Shown here piece by piece: positions 12,177 through 25,175 of a stretch of 64,000 nucleotides of DNA. Position 1 is the stretch's first letter. Each line of letters opens with the position of its first letter. This stretch comes from Lycorma delicatula (taxonomy: Eukaryota; Arthropoda; Insecta; Hemiptera; Fulgoridae): contig NC_134456.1 of NCBI RefSeq assembly GCF_047948215.1, forward strand, positions 195,932,034 to 195,996,033. The letters are read 5' to 3'. The translations under genes and the position numbers were made by a program. A model generated the notes under the pieces. It was not told where the DNA came from and ran no database searches. It saw only the letters and a program-made list of their open reading frames with translations.

Positions 12177-15100
12177 GTAAGTATTATTTTATTATTATAT
12201 ACATACAAGATGTATAAAAAAACACATAATATTAAAACTGAGCTGCTGATAGATATAAAATGGACTACGTAGAATACATACATTTTAATTTATATAAATA
12301 TCTCCTTAACGACTCGATTGAACGGCAATGTAGTTAGGCTTAACTGTTAACTACAGGCAAATGTGAAACATTCAATGTTAACACGTCCCTGGAATGCAGC
12401 TCGTGGAGGTGTTGTTGCCAGTAAATTAATGAACGATAATATCTCAAAGGAAGCTTGTAAATTCACTATAGAAAGTACAACTGGCTTGGATTTTTAACTG
12501 TTTAATTTACAGTTAAGGCTATTATAAACCCGGTTAACTATTCTATCTAAATATTAACCTCGTGAGTTAGGGTTGTTATATTGTTTTTGTTAATGTTATT
12601 TTTAACCCTTTTTAACGATGTAGTTTAATTTTGAAAGTATGTCTTTGCTACCTTAAAGAAGATAGTTTTCACAGACTTATTGTAAACAAAAATTGAGAAA
12701 CCTAGACACTAGTAATTTTATAATTTTTTAATTATTTTCAAATCATTGTAATAATTAAACTGTACATTTTATTTTAAAAATAATATAACGAATTCATGTT
12801 TAATAACAAATTTTTACTTTTCTCTTACGTTTGTACGGTAACTTTGAATTCGTGTCTGAGTATGAAGGATGACTTTTAAAAAATAACATTTTAAATAAAA
12901 TTATGATAATCCTTATTTTCTTTGTACAATATTTAAATTATTTTTTACAATATTTTATTTTATATTGTTGTAGTCTTATAAATTATTTCCAATATATAGT
13001 ATGAGATTCATCAATCTTTAAAACAAAAGAATAAATATTTTAATATTATTTTAAAAAGTTCAGTATGAAAGTGAATAATATGAATAAAACACCAAAACCA
13101 AACATTTAAAAATATTGTTTCCGTTTTAAAATGAATATACCATATATTTTTATTGAGCAAATAAATGTCAGTAAAGATCAATTGTCAGCAACATTCCTCC
13201 TTAAAGTTAATATTATTTCATAAGTATGTTAGGATATTATTTCATAAGTAGCTGAGGAATGTATGTTTATATATTAATATGAGATATTATATTTCTTTTT
13301 GACTTTTTTTTTGCTAATTTTCAATTAGAGTTTTTTTTTTTTTTTAATCAAGTACATTTATAAATTCATACTAATTCAGTTAAATAATTAAGTATTATAC
13401 TTACTGTATATAATTATTTTATTAGATTATTCATGATCAATTTATACATGTTAATTAGATTCGATATTAAGAATGAGTTTAACCGTACACACTGCAGCTA
13501 TACACAAGCCTTTTTATAATCTTATGCCAAATTCTTCTTTATGATTTTTCTTGACAATTTTATATGCATTTAAGAAGACTCAAAATTGACCTGTTAAAAC
13601 GGAATTTATTCTCAAAAAAAAAACAAAAAAAACTTTGAGATCGAGGAAGATGTTTCCCCCAAAACTTTTATTAGAAAAAAGTTTTTGACATAAGAAATAA
13701 AATTAAATGAAAAAAAAATTAAACTTTTTTTAATTATATAAAAATTATTGTATTGTGAAATAAAAACTGTTTAATATGCTACTTCAGTACTGAAGTTCTG
13801 TACAGAAGTATCTTCATGAAGGGGTTTTTGAGGGGGAAAGTATTACCAGCAGACTTTCTAAGTTTTCTAGTACCATCACCATCAAAATTCACCTACGTTG
13901 GGCTGTCATAAAGTAATTAGAAGTACGAGCAAGATTTTTTTGGCTAGGATTGATGAAATGAGAAACTTCTTTTTTATTTTTTGCCTTTTTTATTTTTTGA
14001 TTTAGGAAAATTAAATATCTTTAAAAGTATAATTCATTACATTGTTTTAACTGTAGGCTCTCATTTTAAGGACCATTAATGAAGTTTGAAAATTTTAATT
14101 TTAATGTTTTTTTTAATCCGCTCTAATAAAAATTAGTGTCGTATATAAATTTAAGCGGTTTCATATTCTAAATTCAACTGAAAATTGTGTTAGAATATAA
14201 TATATATATATATATATATAATTTATTTATTCTAACTGTCATTTACCTAAGCTGTAACTACGTTTTGTTCAAATCCATACATCCAATACCAAATTCATAC
14301 TGTACAGTAAATTTTCTCAACTTTTATGTTTAACTAAGGATTAGGAAAGAAGATGGTCTTGCATCTTTTCTAGAAATATTCTGATTAGTAAAATTAGATC
14401 CAAAAAATAATTCTGTTTTTATTAGCATTTTTTTTTTTTTGTGAACTCTGTCAATTATTTGATAGAAGTATTTTGGGAAATTTAAAACAAAGATTAGATA
14501 AATTAATTTATTTTTCCAAAAATAGAAATGTTGGCTAGGTGTTCTTTTTTTACATTTATCATGTTTCTATCATGCCACTAGAGTTAATACGTAAAAATGT
14601 TTAGTGAAATTAATGAATCTGATAAATACAAGTATTAATTTAAATTAAAAGCTATACAATTAATTGTAAGAAAATCGATAATTCAGATTTACAATCGATA
14701 TTTTTTTTACAGAAACTTTATTTTCGGTTTTTTAAATTTATTATGTATTTTTCATCAGATCTACAGGAATAGTATTAATTTTTAAATCAGTTTATATTAA
14801 ACATTATTGTAAGTTACAAAAATTATTTAGGCGGAAAACTGAATCGTTCGTAAAACTGATGATCATCTACATTGTATTTGTTAAGAGATACTTTTTTATA
14901 GGGTTTAACAGTCTAACATTAAAAATACGGATAAAACCGTTGGCTCGGGCTTCGTATGTGGGTAAGTAGGTATTCTTATTTTAGCCATTAAGTACGTAGC
15001 TAGATTTTCCCACTAATGATAAGAATGGTATTTCTACTACCTACAGTACGAAAGTTTTGGGTCTTTTATTAAATGAAAAATTCCAGCTTATCTGAAATAA

Positions 15101-15780
15101 AATAAAATTTTTATAAAAAAGAAAATTTGTCGTCATATTTATTATGTATTAAATTATTAATTGGATATAACCAGTTATATTTTGGTAATTTTTATTTCAT
15201 AATTAATTGTGTAATTTGTGATACTACTGTGATGATGGTTTTTCCATAGTTTTCCTCGATCCTTCCAGGAAGGACCAATTCCTTTTTTTAAACGTAGAGC
15301 AACATTTTTGCTTCTTTACGTGATCTATATATATAATGTATTATTATGTATCGATTAGAATGAAATATTTACTTGTTCATTTATAAACTTCATTTTTTTT
15401 TCTTGTTTGATAACGTTTACATTTAAGTTCGATCAGACTGATTTATTATTGGTTGTTGTAAATATAATTAAATTTAATCATATATTCAGTCTACAAACAT
15501 ACCATACATTAAGATAAATCGAATGCAATTTACAATACTGAAACTAAATTGCCGATTACTGGTAATATAAACAATAGTTATTAAAAATAGGAAAGATAAT
15601 TTACGATATAGTTTTTCTTCTGTTATTAATGCCAAGGTTTTCGAAGATAAAAGCAGTAGTCAAGTTGTGATAAAAGTAAAACATTTCTTATGTTTTCATT
15701 CCCATTATCTATCGGCCATGATCATCTGTTGAATCACACGTTTAGGATTTAATTTGATGCTTGTATAAGTAGGTAAGTAA
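12177..15780. other. Long AT-rich stretch, no gene seen
   Basis: Very AT-rich, with many A and T runs and an (AT)n tract at about 14199-14221. If the splice-donor-like site at 12177 is real this would be intron. No transposon or coding frame recognised. Confidence 0.5.
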
Positions 15781-17140
15781 CTCTTGTGTTGTGTGTGTAC
15801 ATGTATGTGTGTACAGCAATCGGAGCGGTGTTGTGAAGAGGGTGGGGTGGGGTCTCCTTGGAAACCGATAGCACAGCCCTGTGCAGCGTCTTATCTGGCT
15901 GGCACAGCGCCTCGGTGCCGGCGTCTTTATCTCTCGCCAACAGCAGCCGGCTTATCGGTCAACTAGAATATTTGAATAACAGCCTGCAGGCCACCTCCTA
16001 CCGATAAGGCTACTTATTTATATTCATCAAAGCTATCAGTTGGAAGCAGAAGTGTTTATTAGTTATGTGGCGGGTAAGCCGTAATGCATGGGGATGCGAG
16101 GCCAGGAAGATAACCCGCTCTTACCCTCCTACCCCCTTCGAACACTCATTCCACACCGCTAGTAAAACTACTTATCTGAGGGTTGCAAGCAAAGGAAGCT
16201 TATCTTCTTAGCGACTGCTCGCCTCTTGCTTGCAAATTAATTGTTTTGGGCATCTTAGTATGCAGCCGAGTAATTATTCTCAGCTCTACGTGCGATTCTG
16301 CCGACACCCGCCAAACCCCACAGACTACTCACACCTCTTCTTCATCCTCACTCACTCTAAAAGATTGTTATCTCACACTACCATCCCACTCTCTTTTCTT
16401 TTCTTGAATATATTACTGCATTAAATTTTGCGAATCAAATTACTAGTTATTAAAATATAATTATTTAAGAAAAAAAGTATATTATAATACTTAATTTAAT
16501 GCTATAGCAATTTAATTTTTTAATTCCGTGGCCTTTAATTTCTGAATAATAAATTATTTACTTTTAGGCTATTTTAACGTATCAATTTACGCAAATTACC
16601 ATAATATTACGTACATTACCGTAATAAATTACCAGTGATTAAGACAAATACAAATAAAAAAACAAACACACTGTACAAAATTTAAGAACGTTATTAAGTT
16701 AAAAACTATCATATAAGTAATCCATGTATTTATATTCTTTTGTAAAAAAATTTAGAAATTATTACCATATAAAAAGTTATTGTGTTTTTTATTTTATGAA
16801 ATATTGCATTATATTACATTGTTTACTTATAGTTTGTTTTTTTTCATTATTAGATATTAGATATGAACTGGGTATGGATAACGGAGGGGGGAGGTTACGA
16901 GAGAGTGGTTATTATCTGTGGACACCACTGCTAAAGGACTCTTATCATTATGATCACCAGATAATACGGTCTATTGTTTGGCTATTTGTACTCAAACTGT
17001 TATCTCTACCCTTTCTGTTAGGCTATTCATGGTGAAGGAGTACTAGCAAGGGTAGTACTAGAAGCGGTAGTGGAATGGTGGGGGTGGTGGTATTATAGAG
17101 GGTGTGGAGGTTGTAGGGAAGGTTTCAGATAAACACAAGA
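15781..17140. promoter_or_regulatory. Candidate regulatory module: cluster of GATA motifs
   Basis: GC-richer than its surroundings and dense in GATA-factor core motifs on both strands: CTTATCT at 15890, TTTATCT at 15926, CTTATCG at 15951, CGATAAG at 16002, AGATAA at 16108, CTTATCT at 16171 and 16199, TTATCT at 16368 and 16912, CTTATCA at 16941, AGATAA at 16959, TTATCT at 17000 and AGATAA at 17127. Thirteen in about 1.25 kb, many with the full AGATAAG. GATA factors are metazoan zinc-finger activators that bind WGATAR, and clustered sites are typical of their enhancers. Function is inference; an AT-rich genome makes some hits by chance. Confidence 0.4.
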
Positions 17141-17342
17141 ACTGGTCTCAACATCAGTTTTAAGAGTGTGTCTATCCAAGCAAGTGTATGTAGTATTTTT
17201 AATTCGTTCAGCTCTGTTTTCTGAAAATGTAGTCCTTTGTTATTATTTTAAATGAATGCATAAGCTAATTAGGTCTGTTGATTAAGTTATGATTAATACA
17301 AAGAGGGTATTTAAAGTAGCGTTTCCGTTTTCTACTTTGCGC
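17141..17342 (+). other. Possible exon-like segment with splice donor
   Basis: Segment ending TACTTTGCGCCG with GTAAGT at 17343, a consensus 5' splice donor. An arthropod initiator-like TCAGTT occurs at about 17154. No long open frame. Weak evidence; recorded because it directly follows the GATA cluster. Confidence 0.2.
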
Positions 17343-17805
17343 CGGTAAGTTAACGATTTTATTTTTAGTGCATGGATTTATTATTAATTTTATTTAGTGT
17401 TTAGATTGACAAGTTCGTTTGCAATGAACCGTTCTATAGATAAGTTGGAATTATTGTAATTATATCTATCATAATAAGACCGATAATTAATAGTTGTGGT
17501 TTATCATACAATAAATATTATAATACGACAAAAGAAGAAAAAAATATTTGTAATAATATTATTTGACTTTCATATATATTATATAAAAGTAAGGTTTAAA
17601 AAAAATACTACGTACGATATCAACTTAAAATAAAGCTGTTTTTGATTACATTTTTCTGTTAAAACTGTATTAGAAAAATTGTAATTATCTATTGTCGAAG
17701 TTACCGGTTATCCGAAATTGTTTTAATAATACTTTAACATTTTGATTATTAAAAAAAAAAATTAATACTTATATGTATATAATTTCAACAGATAACATCT
17801 GGTTT
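17343..17805. other. AT-rich, no gene seen
   Basis: AT-rich sequence, no recognisable element. Confidence 0.5.
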
Positions 17806-17882
17806 ACAGCTTCCGTTGGTCAGCTCTTTTGATAGCTACTTCATAATGAAGCAGGAACTGGGTTCAAATCTATTGCAGATAA
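17806..17882 (+). mobile_element. Decayed tRNA-like SINE head
   Basis: GTTGGTCAGCTC...GATAGCTACTT followed by a B-box-like GGGTTCAAATCTA at 17860-17872 resembles a tRNA-derived SINE head with several substitutions. The stems are not intact, so it is not a functional tRNA. Boundaries are approximate. Confidence 0.45.
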
Positions 17883-19787
17883 TTCTGATTGTTTTCGATT
17901 TTCACAGTATTTTAGTTTCCTTAACTGTGTAAAGAAATGTGTTAAGTTAAAGGATAAAATGTGTATTAAGCTTTTAGATTCAATTATTAGTTTTAAAAAT
18001 TAGTTATTTTTCTAATAGTTATTAAAAATAAATAATTAGATGTATAATTAGGCTGTAGATGTAAAAATTGTTTATACAAGTACAGTCTAGTTTAATTTAA
18101 TAATTAGTACGATTCTACTGATATCTTCACGAACAGTTTTTTTCTATAATGTAGTTCTATGAAGGTCAGCCCACGACCTTTATTAAATAATCATTAAACC
18201 TAAGTTGAACAGTATTGCGGTTAATTTTAATGCTGCTGCTGCAAAAAAGTAAGTTAACCATTATAATTTATGGAGACTTCTATTCATTTCCGAGTGCTTA
18301 AAAGAGTAAATTATAAATGAATTAATTTATTAAATTTTTAGAATTTAAAAAAAAAATATTTTTACACCTTCAGAAATGTTGTGCTACGTTTTTCGGTGGT
18401 CAAATTTTTTTTTTATTTTCTTTTTTATTCATTTATTAGGGTTACTTAAAAAATTACACGATGTTCTTAACGTGGCAACATCTTTTAAATATTCGGTAAA
18501 AATAAGCTTTTGACCTAAAGGCATTTCTTTAATGTTAAAAAGAGAATCTAATTGTCCATTTAACTAACGCAAAAAACTTTGTTCAGATAGAGACCGTAGC
18601 TTTTTTTTTATACACTTATTTTTCGTGTAATATATCAATTCCTATCAGTAAAACATTATTATACGATCTTTTAAAATACGTTATTCTTTCTTTTCTTATG
18701 TAAGTAGTAGAGAATTTTCTTGTTAAAGGAAAACGTTTTGCCTGATATTTTTGCAGGGTGCGAGCGATGTAGTATGTTATTTATTCTTAAGTCGGATATT
18801 TCTTATTCTCTATTCAAAACAGAAAACGGTGAAATGCATATGGTGAGAGGGGGAATAATGGGCTAAAAGTGATGGTAATGGTTAGATAGAAGGAGCGATA
18901 CTAGAGCCCACTCGTTCACTCACTCACTCAGTTAAGCCCTATCGTTATCGTGCATCTGTTGTTGAGTTTATGGTGAAAACTATCAGTCGACCAATCGCCA
19001 TCGTGCCCTGGCTTTTAGGACAGTGTCTGCTCCCACACCAAGAAACCTCGTTCTTTATGTATACATTTCACTTTTACACAATTTTCAAGGATTATTCATA
19101 GTAGAAATATGAGAGTTAAATGTACGTTTAACTTTATTCAGTATAAATGTTACGTTCAGCTCTTCTGTAGCCTAATCATTAAGTATTAAAGATAATCGCT
19201 GGGGTAACAATATATCTGAACTTAAACGTTTGGGATTTAGTTTGATTATAATAAAAGGATTAAAGTATTAATATTTCACTAAACATTTCATTAACTATAA
19301 ATTACTAGTAGCGTGTAGATATATTTTATCCGTATAATGAAAAGTATTCAATAAATTATATTAAATATTATTTTATATTCTTTGAACACAGTTATTTGAA
19401 ATCCGCATGTCATATATCTTTTTAATTTTATGTAATGAAAAATCACATTGTCAGAGTTATTACATTTGTCCTTTTTCTATGTCTCCCCCCATTCTTTTTT
19501 CTAATGTCGTTGGAGATTGTCTTCATAATATTAATAAGAAAACTATTTGACTGAATTAAACGCTTCTACATATTTACCTATAGTTGACAATAACAACACT
19601 AAGAACCGCAATAGAATAATTATTATTTATTCTGTTGCAATCCTACAATTCCCTGTAAAGATTTTACGAAACAGACTGATATATATATGAATGTTACTTA
19701 ATTTAGTATTAATTTCTAGATTTTAATATTAAACAATAAAGTAGTAATGCGTGTTATTATTAAACTGAAAAAATTTAATATTGTTAA
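17883..19787. other. AT-rich with a GC-richer islet at 18835-19045
   Basis: Mostly AT-rich unique sequence. The islet at 18835-19045 has TCACTCACTCACTCAG and two ATCG-rich blocks (TATCGTTATCG, CAATCGCCATCG) and could be regulatory. No coding frame is visible. Confidence 0.4.
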
Positions 19788-19799
19788 TATATTATCAAT
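19788..19799. repeat. Target-site duplication, left copy (RTE copy 3)
   Basis: TATATTATCAAT, repeated exactly at 20343-20354, on either side of the short RTE fragment. Confidence 0.82.
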
Positions 19800-20342
19800 T
19801 TCTTTTTGTCTTCACTCATTTGACTGGTTTGATGCAGCTCTCCAAAATTCCCTATCTAGTGCCAGACGTTTCATTTCGGTACATTCTTTACATCCTTCAT
19901 CCCTAACAATTTGTTTTACATATTCCAAACGTTGCCTACCTGCATCAGTTTTCCTATCTACATTTCCCTCCAATATTAAAGCGGCTATTCCAGGATGCCT
20001 TAATATGGGTCCTATAAGTCTGTCTCTTCTTTTAACTATAGTTTTCCAAATGTTTCTCTCTTTATCAATTTGCCGAAACACCTCTTCATTTGTCACTTAT
20101 CCGCCCAACTGATTTTTAACATTCTCCTATAGCACCACATTTCAAAAGTTTTTTCTTCTCAGGTTCTCCGATCATCCAAGTTTCACTTCCATATAAAGCT
20201 ACACTCCAAACATATACTTTCAAAAATGTTTTCCTGACGTTTAAATTAATTTATGATGTAAGAAAATTATATTTTTGACTGAAAGCTCGTTTCACCTGCG
20301 CTATTTGGCATTTTATACCGCTCCTGCTTCGTCCGTCTTTAG
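19800..20342 (-). pseudogene. RTE-clade LINE, copy 3 (short 3' fragment)
   Basis: Decayed C-terminal part of the same RTE family. The - strand frame at 19812-20096 reads MTNEEVFRQIDKE, IVKRRDRLIGPILRHPG and ends LALDREFWRAASNQSNE; homology continues with frameshifts to about 20342 (complement of CTCCTGCTTCGTCC). No RT catalytic region remains. The tail is short (GAAGACAAAAAGAA). It is more diverged from copies 1 and 2 than they are from each other, so it is an older or different subfamily insertion. Confidence 0.88.
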
Positions 20343-20396
20343 TATATTATCAATAAATCATTAAGTAATGATGAATATTGAATACTTATTGATAAT
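20343..20396. repeat. Inverted repeat holding the right target-site duplication
   Basis: TATATTATCAATAA at 20343-20356 faces TTATTGATAATATA at about 20383-20396, a perfect 14-bp inverted repeat. The left arm begins with the RTE target-site duplication copy. Confidence 0.7.
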
Positions 20397-22369
20397 ATAT
20401 TGACTTATTATCAACAACTCAATACATTATTATTACGTATTGTGCAATGTTTTGGTGTAGTATGCAGCTTATTTGAAGTTCAAACAATCGTTCAACCAAT
20501 TCGGGTCGGAGATCTTTAATTCCCGTACTGTCAAAATCACAACCTCTTACTCGGTACTATTTATAGTTCAAAGAAATTTTGACACTAACCGTACACAGCC
20601 TTATTTATATAAGTTATTTGTTGAATTTCATGATATGTAATAAGATACTGAATTGAGAAGCCTTATCTGTTTAAAATTAATACTGTTAATTTTAGTTTTT
20701 TTTGCAATTTCTTAATAAATTATTGTACAATTTTACCGTTTAGATACAAACAAATAAATATTAAGTAAAATAATTTGCCTTAAATGTTAGACCTCTAATG
20801 TCGCTATCAGCAACTATAAAAAACCTTGAAGGTAGTAAAGATGTTTGCAAAATCAAGAGTCGTAAGTAGGTGGCAGTTCTTTTCCTGTTATAAAAAGCAT
20901 AGATAACTACTCATCATAGGCGAATTATTGGGTGAATAAAAGTGTACGTTACAAAATAAATATATCTTCAATGCGGAGGTTTGTGTATAGTCCTATACAT
21001 GTGTAAACGTTTTTTATTCTATCACCCTTTCGTTTTCGGGATTATCAACTTTTTTGGCAGAAGATGACATTTAAATAAATCCGTTTTTCCTGTATATGGG
21101 AATTCCTTGTTTAGGAAGAAATCCTTACTACAATAAAGTTGATTAGAATTTTGATTAAACTGTATTTTTTTAAATTTATTTACAGATGGCGGAATCAAAC
21201 ACAATACTCCTGTATTACCCAGCCTTGTTATTTTAAAGATTGCTTACGAATTTTGTATGTTTTATTATAGGATATTTATTTTTTACGCCAGTTATATTTT
21301 CCATTTATAATTCACATTTATTATTATTATTTAGGCCAAAAATACAGGTTTACTACGTTAAATATATAATATATATAATAATTTATATTATATATATTAT
21401 ATTTATAATATTTATAATATATAATATATATAAATAAACATTTTTAATAGTTTTTTCGTTGATGAATGTATATTTAAAGTTGATTCTTTCGAACAGAAAA
21501 AAAAATTGATGTGGATGAAAAATGGGCGTGAGCATGACATTAAGTTGTACCTTCACTAAGATATACCAGATAAAAAGATTGATATAATGTGTAGATAAAC
21601 ACACACTGATTTCTTACCCTTGAAATAGATAAAATCTGCTTGAAACAGTCATGACTCGAAAAACCATACTGAGTCGACCAGCTTTGTGTTTTTTTCTTTG
21701 TAGTATTTGATTAATGATTGTAATGTATCTTTAACTGATTACAATAGAATATTGTTTGTTTCGAAAAACTATTACTACATGGAGTATGTTTTATTCATTC
21801 AATTGTACAGATTAGATTTTTACGATTTGTTTTTTTTACGTATACATTTTTTTTATTGTTGATAGTATAATTCGATAAAACATATTTTTTTGTTGGGACA
21901 GTTATTAACTTTTGACTGTTTTTGTAAGAATAAAATGAGATTTCTTCTTTGTATTTTGTCTAGATATTATTGTTAGTAATCAGTTTTTCTTTTAAAATAT
22001 TGTACGTAAGGTAATATTAGGAAATTTGTGTTTTGTTATCGTTTCTTCTGTATTAATAGATTAGTTATTAAAATAAAAAGAGTTGAAGACCATTAATGCT
22101 ATCTAAATGTAATTTATTTGGTAAAATTCTACTCCAAATTAATAAAATTTATTTCATAAAGTTTGACAGAATTAGATAAAAACACAAAAAAATAGTTATT
22201 TAATTTATTTTGCTTGAACTTACATGATATAAAAAGATTATCTGTAGTTTTATTGTTATGAAACCAGTAGAAAACCTAATTTTAATATAATTATGTGGGC
22301 GTTTCATGATGATTTATACGTGTCAGCTGATTGAATCACGTTTGTTCAATAATTTAATGATAAAAAATA
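20397..22369. other. AT-rich, no gene seen
   Basis: AT-rich sequence. A nearly pure A/T imperfect palindromic tract (TATATAATATATATAA-like) spans about 21361-21437. Otherwise nothing recognisable. Confidence 0.5.
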
Positions 22370-22640
22370 TATTTTTTTAAATCATCTATAAATGTTAATT
22401 TTAAAGTAGGCGCTAAATTAAGGATCAGTAAGTTGCTCTTAGATAATTTTAATTTGGCAATAATTTTAGTACTAGAGATTTAAAAAAGTGTTCATTTTGT
22501 ACGTTTTTTATTCATCGGTTTTATTTATTTTAAAAAATGTATTTTTTATATCTTAGTGTAAAGGTGCCAAAATCAGAATTTTCTTTTTCCAATATCTCTG
22601 TTAGAATTATGATTTGTGGGGAAAAAGGACGTTAAAAAAA
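22370..22640 (+). repeat. Long direct repeat, left copy
   Basis: Resembles 25700-25970 in the same orientation. Shared landmarks in order are AATTAAG...AGTAAG...CTCTTAGAT, TTCATTTTG-like then TTCATCGGTTTTATT, TTTTTATATCTT, and CAATATCTCTGTTAGA then TTATGATTTG. Divergence is considerable, with small gaps. It flanks the DDE transposase relic but need not belong to it. Confidence 0.6.
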
Positions 22641-23814
22641 ATAAAACATTGTTATTGTTCAGTAAAAAAGTTTGTTATTCTCTGAAAAAAAAAATAATGG
22701 AAAATGTTAATGCGTAATGTTAATGCCTCATGCTATTTCTCAATAATGGAACTGAACACTTTGTTTTGATATTATTTAGGCTCTTTTATATTTAATTATT
22801 ATTTCAGAAATATCTTCTGTAAGAATTATATTTAGAAAGTTTCTTTTGTTTTCTATTTATTAATATCGGAAAATATCGTTCACGAGATACAGGAAATAAT
22901 TATTTTTAATAGATTTCGTAAATAATTAATTTGACCGTAAGTTAGAAATTAGCCTTATTCTTAAGCAAATGGATCGATTCAATGAAATATTTTTTATTTG
23001 TAGAGAATGTTCTCTAAGGTTTCCTGGTAATTTAAGTGGACTTTTTTTTTTAAAAGGGAGATTTACGGTGGCTTCAAATTCAGTGATTTAAAGAAAATTT
23101 CATTTTTGTTATCATCATTACTTGTATAGAACTGTCAATGTAAAAGTCATCATCTTATGTTATTTTTAGAATAGGCTATGCTCGTGTGAAAATAATAGGG
23201 TAAATATGACAAAAAATAACAATTTCTAGATTTATCGGCACATATATTGGCGCAGCGACTGAAAGCCTATGTACTAGCATTTTGCATGCATTGGCCTCTG
23301 TTACAAGCAAACTAAAAACATGCCATTTTCTATATGTCTTTTGTGGCATGGTAATATATAAAAAACAATTTTTTAAACTTGCTGTAGCGTATGTAATTGT
23401 TGAGTTTTTTTCTAAATTACATGTTGACGTTGTGATCTAGGCCTATTTCCTGTTGTGTAGCAACTAATAATAGTAGATTCATTCGCGAGTCATACACGAC
23501 TAATATGCTATTTTTGAATTGTATAGACAACACAAAATTCTAAGAATTCCATTAACTTATTTTTAATCTACTTTAATCATTGCGCTGTGAAGAATCATGT
23601 CACACATCGCTTGTAATTATGTTCTAGAAGTGGTTATTATAGAAAAATTTATTGCGGTGTATCTTACTTAATGTAATGAATAGCTGTTAGTGATTTATTT
23701 TTACTATTTGTTGTGTTGTTTTCATTTAAGGGTTTAAAATAAATTCAGTCATTTAAATTTTTAATATTTCGATACAGTTATTTTCTTTTAAAGTGTTCAA
23801 GTTAGAAAAGTTAC
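22641..23814. other. AT-rich, possible left end of the DDE element
   Basis: AT-rich. A short block at 23247-23254 (TTGGCGCA) with ACTAGCATTTT downstream loosely mirrors the complement of sequence ending at 25360 (TGTGCCAA). This might be a decayed terminal inverted repeat of the transposase relic, but the match is weak. Confidence 0.35.
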
Positions 23815-25175
23815 GATAGTTCATAGTCAGGCGAGGGAAATTGTATTCAATGTTTACAAATCCGTTTTACAAAACAATGCCGGAACCGGGAAAGTGAGGA
23901 AACCTGAAGTGCTGAATACGGTTGTTCAAGCGACAAAAGTATCAAAATGAATCGTCCAAAAAATTATAGCAGACGGGAAATCAAATGAAACTGAGAAGCC
24001 ATCCGTGTTCGTTTGCAGAGAAAACGTATAAATTGCCCTAATACTGTGTGCAATTTAGATTCGTTTTACATGGGTGCTTTGAGGCGTTTAATAAATAAAT
24101 TTTATGTAACCGAAAAATGCAACTCTACTTTGAAGAGAATTATGTAATAAGCCCGCGAATGTAAAATTTATTTCAAAGGAGGTGAAAGATCTTTAAGGAG
24201 AATATTACGTGAAATGGGATTTATATTGAAAAAGAAAAGACAACCAGAAAATACTGATAGAACGGCACGACATTAAAATGCAAAGAATGAATTCCCCGTT
24301 CTACGACAAATTTCCGTTTTGCGAAGAAAGAAGAGCGGTTGTATGTATACACTGTTGAAACCTTCATTCACAGTAGTCATGCGATACCAAAATCGTGGAT
24401 ACACAACAAACCTTCATGAGGGAGTGATAAAAACGTTATCCAAGGGCTTACTATTAATAATTGTTCATGCCGGCTGTAATAAAGGATTCATTAACAATGA
24501 TTTACTTATTTTTTTATGAGTCAAATAAGAAAGAAGATTATCACAAATCGATCAATTCCGAAGAGTACACAAAATGGTTACGGGCCAATCATTGTACTAG
24601 AAACGAGTATCGTAACACAACATTTTGTTACAAAAGCAGCCAAATTATATCTCTTTAAAAAACTAATATGATAAAATGGATAGCCGAACAAATTAACTGT
24701 TCTCCTGCTATGACAAAGACTGAATTATACGATGTTATAAAATACACAAAGAAAACAAAAATAAATTTCTAATAGATGGCATTTTCGAAAATTATGGTCA
24801 CACAGTTCTACGGTTACCACTTTATCACCCTGACTTAAATGCCATTGAAATGAAGTCAAGTGAAAGGGCAAGTAGCTAAAAGAAATACAACTTTTAACAT
24901 ATCGGATGTTCTTAAGTTATCTGAAGAGGAATCTCATAAAGTGTTTGAAGCTGAGTGGAGCAATGTCTGCGAACATGTTGTCGACGTTGAATAGAAATAC
25001 ATTGAAGATGATAAGCACATCGACAATATGATAAGCACATCAGCAATTCTGTGATAGATGCATCACCGAACTGTGATTTATTTATGTCCGATTTTGAAAT
25101 CAGAATCGGACACGAGCTGTTTAGAATCTACCGACGACAGCGACTTCGGAATTTGCGAGCTTTAGCAGTAAAGTA
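23815..25175 (+). pseudogene. Dead IS630/Tc1-mariner-superfamily DDE transposase
   Basis: Pieces in different frames line up in the order of an IS630/Tc1-type transposase. First comes a helix-turn-helix-like start (SQAREIVFNVYKSV near 23825), then KEVKDL and a segment ending YTVETFIHS (about 24340-24366), where the family has a DETW-type motif, so the first catalytic Asp appears to be Val. Next are LLIIVHAGCNKGFI (near 24450), YHKSINSEEYTKWL, NMIKWIAEQINCSP and MTKTELYDVIK, then LPLYHPDLNAIEM (about 24815-24855), which holds the third acidic residue, and VAKRNTTFNISDVLKL. The second catalytic Asp region near 24595 is unreadable. Many stops and frameshifts: inactive. The enzyme would have cut and pasted a DNA transposon. 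Confidence 0.8.

Noticed and set aside
17806..17882. tRNA gene
   Set aside because: B box is substituted (CAAATCTA) and the stems do not pair; treated as a decayed SINE head.
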